Program-made: the position numbers and the translations under genes | NCBI GenBank assembly: GCA_937910695.1 | Contig: CALEMW010000145.1 | Location: 1 to 61,751 of the forward strand | Direction: 5' to 3' | Length of the DNA: 61,751 nucleotides | DNA from: an uncultured bacterium | Lineage (GTDB): Bacteria > Krumholzibacteriota > Krumholzibacteriia > LZORAL124-64-63 | Part shown: piece after piece, positions 55,930 through 61,751 of the stretch | Position numbering within the stretch: position 1 is the stretch's first letter | How the letters are laid out: the number at the start of each line of letters is the position of its first letter | Notes under the pieces: generated by a model | Database searches by the model: none | What the model was told of the DNA's origin: nothing | Seen by the model: the letters and a program-made list of their open reading frames with translations, nothing else

Positions 55930-56643
55930 TCAGAACAGAGCCCCCTGCTCCGACGTCGGCGGCTCGTAGGGCGCCGCGCATTCGGCGGTATCGTTCCGCG
56001 GCGAATTCACGAGATCCGAAACGGGATGGGCGGTCATCAGCTCGGCTGACAGCGGTGCTGTCAGGTCGCGAAGACGGGGGATGCCGGCGTCGGGATCTAG
56101 CCACGCCTGCCGGTCGCCGCCGAGCAGGATCACCGGCATCCTGTGGTGGACCGGCGCCATCAGTTCGTTGGCCGCCGTCGTGAGGATCGTGCAGGTGTGG
56201 TGCGGCGGGCCACCAGCCGGCGGATTCCACACCTCCCACAACCCCGCGAAACAGAACCCCGGCTCGTCCTTCACCCGGAAGATCCACGGCTGCTTTTTCG
56301 CGCCGGCACGCTGCCACTCGTAAAACCCGTCGGCGGGCACGAGGCAGCGGCGGCGGCGATAGGCTTCGCGGAACGACGACTTCTCGGCCACGGTCTCGCT
56401 GCGGGCGTTGATCAGGCGGTTGCCCATCGACGGATCGTCGACCCACGACGGCACCAGCCCCCAGCGGAACAGGGCGGCGGCGGCCGTGGCGCCGGGCTCC
56501 GGACACGCTGCCGCCACGACATTCTGCCCCGGTGCCACGTTCCAACTCGGCGCCAGGCCCAATTCCTCATCGAGAGCGGCGTTGAGGTTCAGCAGGGCGG
56601 CCACGTCCTCGGGAGATAGCGCCAGGGTGAATCGTCCGCACAC
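55930..56643 (-). CDS. SRAP/HMCES-type DNA-abasic-site crosslinking protein (YedK-like)
   Basis: A 237-residue SOS-response-associated peptidase family protein. After removal of Met, Cys2 (MCGRFTL) forms a covalent link with abasic sites in single-stranded DNA and so shields them. The other conserved elements are present: WGLVPSWVDD, NARSETVAEKSSFREA, PADGFYEW and HHRMPVIL. Cytoplasmic; protects replicating DNA. Normal length. Confidence 0.93.
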   Translation of the reverse strand: MCGRFTLALSPEDVAALLNLNAALDEELGLAPSWNVAPGQNVVAAACPEPGATAAAALFRWGLVPSWVDDPSMGNRLINARSETVAEKSSFREAYRRRRCLVPADGFYEWQRAGAKKQPWIFRVKDEPGFCFAGLWEVWNPPAGGPPHHTCTILTTAANELMAPVHHRMPVILLGGDRQAWLDPDAGIPRLRDLTAPLSAELMTAHPVSDLVNSPRNDTAECAAPYEPPTSEQGALF

Positions 56644-56746
56644 GTTCGAGCTCCTTGCTCACGGGTTTTCCTTCACTTTTCCATGATACAGCCGATGTTA
56701 GCGTCACGGCAACGTCCGCCCAGCCATCATCTGCGAGTGGAAAAGC

Positions 56747-58246
56747 ATGTCTCTGAGAGATCTTAAAAGCGAGATTCTGCCTCGTATCCATACCCGGATG
56801 CACCCTAACGAGCGTGTGGGTCTGGCTCTCGGCGTCTTCGATTTCTGCCATGAGGGGCACGTGAATCTACTGCGCAACGCCGCCGACAGATGCGATCGTC
56901 TCGTGGTCGGCGTCCATACCGACGCCGAGGTCGAACGTTACAAGGGTGTGCGCCCGATGAACTCGGCCCTGGAGCGCCGGGCGCGGATTCTGGATCTGGG
57001 CCTGGCCGATGTTGTGGAAATCGGCAGCGACCGCGAAGTCCTCTGCCGTCGCCATGGTGTGAATGTCGTGTTCCACGGCGACGATTGGGATCGCGAAGCC
57101 TACATGGACCACTGGGGTCGCGACAAGATCGCCGACCTCGGCGTCGAAATCGAACTGCTGGCCCACACGCCCGGCATCGACAGCACGGGCATGCGAGAAG
57201 AGACGCCGCGCATCGGCTGGTGGATCTACAGCAAGCTCCCGACCTGGGACCGCAGCCACATTTTCGACCACCTCGACCGCCTGTACCAGTACGTAGGCGG
57301 CGTATGGATCGCCGGCACTCGGGGTCGCGAGGCCGTCAAAAGGGTTCACGCCGAAGCTCCTTGCGCATGGATTCCCGACCGCACAGAACTCGACGACGTG
57401 TGCCGCCACGCCGCGGCCCTCGAACTCGACGTTCTGGTGACGGCTCATTTCAACTACGCTCCGTTGGTGAACGCGCTGAAAGCCCGCGGGCGAGCCGTGT
57501 CGTTGGTGGTGCTGTCCCACGGGCGGAGCGGCAAGGCCGGCACCAGTGCCGACGTCCATCGAGCAATCGGCTCGGGGATCAGTCAGCATGGGTGTGTGAC
57601 GATCCATGACTGGTCCTTCGACAACGACACGTACGGCCACTTCGATGCGTTTCTGGCCGACGGCGGTTCCTTCATCAATCCATGCCCGAAACACCTGCGG
57701 CCGCGACTGCTGGTCCTGCCCACCTGGGGGCCGGAGCCCGATGCGCGAGGCTTGTTGCTCTCGAAAAGATGGCGCGGTGCCCTGCGCCGTCTGTCTCGAA
57801 CCTGGCAGATCGTCATCTCTCCCCATCCACACGCTGATCCCTGGGCGCTCCGTAAACTGACATGGGGCACCAGCATCCATGTGCTGCCCGCCCTAGGCTG
57901 TTCATTTAAGGCGATTCCGGACGCAGATGCTGTGATGTGCGACCTGTCCGGCGTATTTTGGGAGTCCTTGCTGTTCGATACGCCGGTTCTGTTGGCATCG
58001 GCGAAAGATCCGACGACTTGGCCGGACGATCTTTCTCCGAGTGTCGCTGAAGTCGATGAAGTGGTTCAGACTGTGGATCCGGGTGAGTTGGCGGACACAC
58101 TGGCATCCCTGATCGGCACCAGAGCCCCAGGGAATCAAAGTCTGGCTGTTCGAAGACTCGGTGTCATCGACGGTCAGGCGACCGATCGCATCGCCGGCCG
58201 CTTATCCGATCTGCTCCAAGGTGTGGATCAGGATCAATTGGCATGA
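56747..58246 (+). CDS. Fusion of cytidylyltransferase (TagD-like) and glycerophosphotransferase-like (TagB/F) domains
   Basis: Residues 25-160 are a nucleotidyltransferase with GVFDFCHEGHVNLL (HxGH motif) and a final GIDSTGM segment equivalent to the ISTT motif, as in glycerol-3-phosphate or choline-phosphate cytidylyltransferases. Residues 185-490 resemble the CDP-glycerol glycerophosphotransferase fold: ISPHPHADP, and DAVMCDLSGVFWESLLFDTPVLL. Both steps of making and transferring an activated polyol phosphate could thus be in one protein. Substrates are uncertain. The start ATG follows a weak ribosome site (GTGGAAAAGC). A PHP-hydrolase gene follows 54 bases later. Confidence 0.82.
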   Translation: MSLRDLKSEILPRIHTRMHPNERVGLALGVFDFCHEGHVNLLRNAADRCDRLVVGVHTDAEVERYKGVRPMNSALERRARILDLGLADVVEIGSDREVLCRRHGVNVVFHGDDWDREAYMDHWGRDKIADLGVEIELLAHTPGIDSTGMREETPRIGWWIYSKLPTWDRSHIFDHLDRLYQYVGGVWIAGTRGREAVKRVHAEAPCAWIPDRTELDDVCRHAAALELDVLVTAHFNYAPLVNALKARGRAVSLVVLSHGRSGKAGTSADVHRAIGSGISQHGCVTIHDWSFDNDTYGHFDAFLADGGSFINPCPKHLRPRLLVLPTWGPEPDARGLLLSKRWRGALRRLSRTWQIVISPHPHADPWALRKLTWGTSIHVLPALGCSFKAIPDADAVMCDLSGVFWESLLFDTPVLLASAKDPTTWPDDLSPSVAEVDEVVQTVDPGELADTLASLIGTRAPGNQSLAVRRLGVIDGQATDRIAGRLSDLLQGVDQDQLA

Positions 58247-58300
58247 GTCACGGTATGTTTTTTGCTAATTGGTCCGACTGACCCTATCTTGAGGACCACG

Positions 58301-59293
58301 ATGAATCTGCAAGACACCCGAGCCGACCTCCACCTGCACTCGAGCCATTCCTTCGATGTGCCGGACCTCCCGTCGCTCCGACCGCGCGCTCTTTTCGAGA
58401 AAGCGCTAGGAGGAACGGGTGATTTTGCACGCATGGACTGGTTTACGCTCACCGACCACGACACGATGACGGGTTGGGTCGAGCTTGTGCGCGGGCTTTC
58501 CGAGGCGGACCGGGCTCTGGTGATCCCCGCCGTCGAGCACACTTTACGGGACACCTCGCTCGGTTTCACGCTGCATGTGAATCTCTACGGCCTTGATCCC
58601 GACACATACGCTGATCTGCAGCGTCGCGTCGCCACTCTCGACGACCTGATCACCTACTGCACCACCGCCGGCATCCGCTACCAGTACAACCACCCCACGT
58701 GGTGGGAGCGTCGTGAACTGCGACGGGGCGACGTCGACTTCGGCAAAGTGCCGTCCTTGGCGAGCCGTTTTCCGGTCCTGGAACTCAATGCCGCCCGCAC
58801 GCCCGAGCAGAACCTCATCACGATGTCGCTGGCTGAGGATCTGGGCCTGGCCCTGACGGCATCATCCGACAGCCACACCGGTGAAGTCGGACGCGCCTTC
58901 TCCGCGGCACCTGCGTCTACGGCCGCTACTTTCCTCGATGCAGTCTGGGATGGGCGGGGCTCCACCCACCTCGAGGCTCTGTCCTACGCCGGTCTCATAC
59001 GCGAAGCTCACACCCTGATCGACGAACTCGTCGACAACGGCTCGAGCTTGATCATGACCCGCACCGCCAGCAGTACCGCCCAGATCTGGATTGAAAGCCT
59101 GGCCACCCGGATCGTGCGTTCGCGTACGGTGCAGGAGAACCCCGCCATGCGCGAGTCGCTGCGCCACCTGTTGAAGCAGGTATCGCGGCCTATCATGAAA
59201 ACGATCATGGGGATGGAAGCACGTCTCGAAGGTCGTCTCGCCGAATCGCCGCTTCAGCTCTATATGACGTCAAGCAAATCACGAGCAGCGTAA
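58301..59293 (+). CDS. PHP-domain metal-dependent phosphoesterase
   Basis: ATG 58301 is preceded by GAGGA. The 330 residues carry PHP metal-binding motifs: DLHLHSSHS, FTLTDHDTMTG, PAVEHT, NHPTWW, and ASSDSHTG near the end of the core (about residue 190). A helical extension follows (about 215-330). It probably hydrolyses a phosphate ester; its place after the TagD/F-like gene suggests a role in the same polymer or phosphodiester metabolism. This link is inference. Confidence 0.85.
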   Translation: MNLQDTRADLHLHSSHSFDVPDLPSLRPRALFEKALGGTGDFARMDWFTLTDHDTMTGWVELVRGLSEADRALVIPAVEHTLRDTSLGFTLHVNLYGLDPDTYADLQRRVATLDDLITYCTTAGIRYQYNHPTWWERRELRRGDVDFGKVPSLASRFPVLELNAARTPEQNLITMSLAEDLGLALTASSDSHTGEVGRAFSAAPASTAATFLDAVWDGRGSTHLEALSYAGLIREAHTLIDELVDNGSSLIMTRTASSTAQIWIESLATRIVRSRTVQENPAMRESLRHLLKQVSRPIMKTIMGMEARLEGRLAESPLQLYMTSSKSRAA

Positions 59294-59356
59294 CCTCTCA
59301 GTGAAGGCCCGCACCTGGTGGGGAGGCGTCGTCCGTCTTCTCCGACCGGCAGCCGG

Positions 59357-59839
59357 TTAGAGCTGGATCTGCTGGAAGTGCCGCGGGACCTTGAGTTGGA
59401 AATTGTCCCAGTGAGCAGGGACGTGGTCGGCACCCAGAATCTTCTCAGCTCTCTCGTAATCCTCCGGTACGACGTGAAGGATGTACCGGTACCCTCCCTT
59501 GCCGTCGGAAATCCCACTCGAATTCGTGACGTTGATGTCGGAGTCGCAGAGGTTCTGGTGGATGTCCACCAGGGCCCCCAGCTCGTCGTCGCCGTGCACG
59601 ATGAACGCGTGATGAGGGCCGTCCAGACGCAAGCCGGTCTTGCGGGCCATTTCCGTCAACCAGACCGGGTTGAGCGGATAGATCATCATGCGTGTTTCGT
59701 CGGGTCCGATGGGGAGGGCGTTGAAGGCGAGCAGATTCACATGCTCGTCGGCGAGCCGTTCGAGAAGCCGGCAGGCTTCTCCGGGGACGTCCCGCACCGT
59801 CGTGTAGTAGTACGCGGTGCTGTAGATCTTGACCGCCAT
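59357..59839 (-). CDS. ACT-like domain protein
   Basis: ATG 59839 has AGGAGG six bases upstream. The 160 residues have two ACT-like beta-alpha-beta units: VRDVPGEACRLLERLADEHVN (about 14-34) and a second around HGDDELGALVDIHQNLCDSD. Such small proteins bind amino acids or other small ligands and regulate partners, but no partner is linked here. Cytoplasmic. Confidence 0.7.
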   Translation of the reverse strand: MAVKIYSTAYYYTTVRDVPGEACRLLERLADEHVNLLAFNALPIGPDETRMMIYPLNPVWLTEMARKTGLRLDGPHHAFIVHGDDELGALVDIHQNLCDSDINVTNSSGISDGKGGYRYILHVVPEDYERAEKILGADHVPAHWDNFQLKVPRHFQQIQL

Positions 59840-59996
59840 GGCCAATCCTCCTGAGATTGGCGTCCCGCACAGGCGATGAAGGACCTGAAGCTGCGGCGCG
59901 GTGCCTGGCGGGCACTTACCCATTGTATCACGATCGAGTGCCGGGGGCCATCAGGTACGCCTCATTTTCTCGGTGTCGTTGAGATTCAATATTAAA

Positions 59997-60023
59997 AAGG
60001 CGGGGAGCAAAGCTCCCCGCCTT
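59997..60023 (-). terminator. Intrinsic terminator of the trypsin-like protease gene
   Basis: AAGGCGGGGAGC/GCTCCCCGCCTT with an AAA loop; on the minus strand it is followed by a T run (complement of AAAAA at 59994-59998). Confidence 0.85.
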
Positions 60024-60055
60024 CTTCGTTGCGATTCCGTTCTCAGAGACTGAAA

Positions 60056-61751
60056 CTAGCGAACCAGCGCCGCTTTCCGCGTCTGGATCTCGTTTCCGAT
60101 CACGAGACGGAACAGGTAGTTGCCGCTGCTCATGGCGCGACCGGTGTCGTCGGTGCCGTCCCACACGGCGGTGTGCAGACCGGCGGGCAATGCGCCGTCA
60201 TGCAGCACGCGCACCAGGTGACCGCGGACATCGTACACCGCGAGTCGGGCGTTGCCGCCGCGCGGCATGTCGAAGGCCACCTTGGTCAGGGGATTGAACG
60301 GGTTCGGCGACACGTCGTGCAGCTTGACGGCCGCTGGTGTCGCGCCGGTGCCGGGCTCGTCCTCGGTGCCGGTCGAGATGGGCTCGAGGCCCCAGATCTC
60401 CACGTCGTCGAGGTTCCAACCGCTGAAGAGCCAACTGCTGTCGGTGACGCCCATGGTCCAGCGCACGTAGACGGTGGACTGGTTGTCGGCGATGGCGGAG
60501 ATGTCGATCTCTACCGGTGTCCAGGCGTTGTCGGTGATTTCACCGCCGTTTTCCCAAACCGTCGTCCAGGCCACACCATCGGTGCTGATGCGGATGTAGG
60601 CGTGGTCGTATTGGGGCTGCTCCACGTTCAAGTAGCGCATGAATTTCAGCGAAACGGCGGTCAGGGCCGCACAGTCGATGGCCGTCGTCGTCAGATGGGT
60701 TTCGGGCAGGTTGTTGGCGTAGTCGCCGGCCAGGTTGTAGCCGTAGACGTAGGCACCGGTGGCGCCGGACGTCGGGTCGTTGTTGCCGTGCTCTCCGCCG
60801 CCGCCGGTCGGCACGCCGTACGCCCACTGGCCCTGGGGAGTCCAGCCGGGGTTCACGTCCATGTTCCAGGAATAGATCATGGTCGGCACGCCGACGGTGA
60901 GATCGACGCCGCGGGTGGCGTCGCCTTCGCCATCAGTGGCGTTGACGAACGACACGATGCCGCTGTAGGAGCCGATGGTCAAGCTGTTGGCTGCGGGGTT
61001 CAGCGAGACGGTCACGGTGGTCGAACCGCCAGCGGGAATGGTGCCTGCCGCGGTCGAGAGGTCGACCCACGCTACATCGACGCCGACGGTGAAGTTGATC
61101 GAGCCCGTGTCGTTGCGGTTCTCGAGGGTGTACACCTTGCTCGTCGGTGTGAACGGACCGCCCATGTCGCCGGTCGCCGATAGGTTGCCGGCGGATACGC
61201 TCATGCCGCTGGCGTAGGGTGCGATCAGGTCGAGGGTTGTGGCGCCGGTGCCGGCCGGGTCGAGCCAGTTGCTCAGCCGCGATGCCGAGCTGCCGCCGCC
61301 GGTCCACGAGGTGAAGAAGCGTCCGTACCAGTCGGAGCTGTTGTTGCCGCAGGCGGCGTATCCGCCGTGGAGCTGGCCGATGATGCGGTGATTCTGGTCG
61401 TACAAGGGAGAGCCTGAAGAACCGGGCTCGGTGGTGCCGCTGTCCCAGTCGGTGATCCGCACGTGGGTACCGTTGCCGGGAACTGTGTTGCTCAGATACG
61501 TGGTCACGGTAGTGGGGTCGTTCTCGAAACTGATGGCCTTCTCGTCACCGTTGGGATGGTGGATGGCCACGGCGCTCGAGGCGTCGACGCCAGAGCGGTC
61601 CCAGCCGGCGTAAGCCACCATGTGGGCCGGAGCCGGAACAGCGTCGAGCTGGACGAGTGTGAAGTCGGAGGTGCTGTAGCCGGCGCGGAATGTCGAATCG
61701 GTCTGGAACATGGTCAGCGGGCCGCCCGACAGGTCGCCGCAGTTGACGCTG
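60056..61751 (-). CDS. Secreted trypsin-like serine protease with FlgD-like sorting domain (N-terminus outside window)
   Basis: The frame is open to the window edge, so the start is missing. The visible 565 codons give a chymotrypsin-fold domain: VNCGDLSGGPLTMFQ, the Asp region in TSDFTLVQLD, IHHPNGDEK and the nucleophile TEPGSSGSPLYD, resembling lysyl endopeptidases. An Ig-like repeat segment follows (about 195-285), then a jelly-roll-like domain (WNMDVNPGWTPQGQW, about 300-450) and the C-terminal FlgD-like domain: DVSPNPFNPLTKVAF, LAVYDVRGHLVRVL, AGLHTAVWDGTDD. Secreted, surface or released protease. Confidence 0.87.
   Translation of the reverse strand, partial: SVNCGDLSGGPLTMFQTDSTFRAGYSTSDFTLVQLDAVPAPAHMVAYAGWDRSGVDASSAVAIHHPNGDEKAISFENDPTTVTTYLSNTVPGNGTHVRITDWDSGTTEPGSSGSPLYDQNHRIIGQLHGGYAACGNNSSDWYGRFFTSWTGGGSSASRLSNWLDPAGTGATTLDLIAPYASGMSVSAGNLSATGDMGGPFTPTSKVYTLENRNDTGSINFTVGVDVAWVDLSTAAGTIPAGGSTTVTVSLNPAANSLTIGSYSGIVSFVNATDGEGDATRGVDLTVGVPTMIYSWNMDVNPGWTPQGQWAYGVPTGGGGEHGNNDPTSGATGAYVYGYNLAGDYANNLPETHLTTTAIDCAALTAVSLKFMRYLNVEQPQYDHAYIRISTDGVAWTTVWENGGEITDNAWTPVEIDISAIADNQSTVYVRWTMGVTDSSWLFSGWNLDDVEIWGLEPISTGTEDEPGTGATPAAVKLHDVSPNPFNPLTKVAFDMPRGGNARLAVYDVRGHLVRVLHDGALPAGLHTAVWDGTDDTGRAMSSGNYLFRLVIGNEIQTRKAALVR

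Overview
The window is high-GC DNA from a Gram-negative bacterium. Outer-membrane-type proteins, a secretin, a lipoprotein, a heptaheme cytochrome c and three secreted proteins ending in the FlgD-like 'SPNPFNP...YDxxGR...WDGxD' domain point to the FCB group or a related candidate phylum (Krumholzibacteriota, Eisenbacteria or Latescibacterota type). That placement is inference from gene content. No rRNA, tRNA or CRISPR array was recognised, and no gene-free stretch exceeds about 300 bases.

Layout. 1-10.7 kb (+): the end of a DUF5916 outer-membrane protein, a thioredoxin-like protein, a membrane-fused spermidine-synthase-like protein, a sensor histidine kinase, an exported Rossmann oxidoreductase and a tricorn-like S41 protease. 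10.7-22.7 kb (-): one nearly complete type IV pilus cluster in the order pilB-pilC-pilA-three minor pilins-pilMN fusion-pilO-pilP-pilQ-pilT-pilD. It is preceded by a near-consensus sigma-54 promoter and a diguanylate cyclase; PilB carries MshEN-type N-terminal motifs, so sigma-54 and c-di-GMP control of the pilus is likely. 24-32.9 kb: a secreted sorting-domain protein, a methyltransferase, exonuclease III, a frameshifted CheB, a Cys-rich repeat protein, a MarR-GNAT fusion, a peroxiredoxin and GlnRS. 33-47.7 kb: a heptaheme cytochrome, two S9 peptidases, small secreted and membrane proteins, an endonuclease I lipoprotein, an M28 peptidase, an EamA transporter and a BNR-repeat protein. 47.8-61.7 kb: pyruvate kinase, a transposase remnant, a Fic protein with an operator-rich promoter, a serine hydrolase, AhcY with a structured leader, an SRAP protein, a TagD/TagF-like fusion with a PHP hydrolase, an ACT-like protein and a trypsin-like protease running off the end.

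The most notable signal is a short minus-strand gene at 36969-37157. It has a strong Shine-Dalgarno sequence and reads as a DUF6132-like two-helix membrane protein only if an internal UGA, at the position of a conserved Cys, is decoded. A small hairpin at bacterial SECIS distance follows the UGA, so this is a candidate selenoprotein that standard gene calling would miss. A second signal is three otherwise intact genes (DUF5916 protein, histidine kinase, pilO) each broken once, always by an in-frame TAG, although TAG is also an ordinary terminator here (14 of 48 genes by my count). This may reflect amber suppression, recent nonsense mutations or consensus errors.

The rest of the gene set suits a surface-active, polymer-degrading heterotroph: several exported proteases, an extracellular nuclease, pili, periplasmic electron transfer and Cys/His-rich exported proteins that may bind metal.
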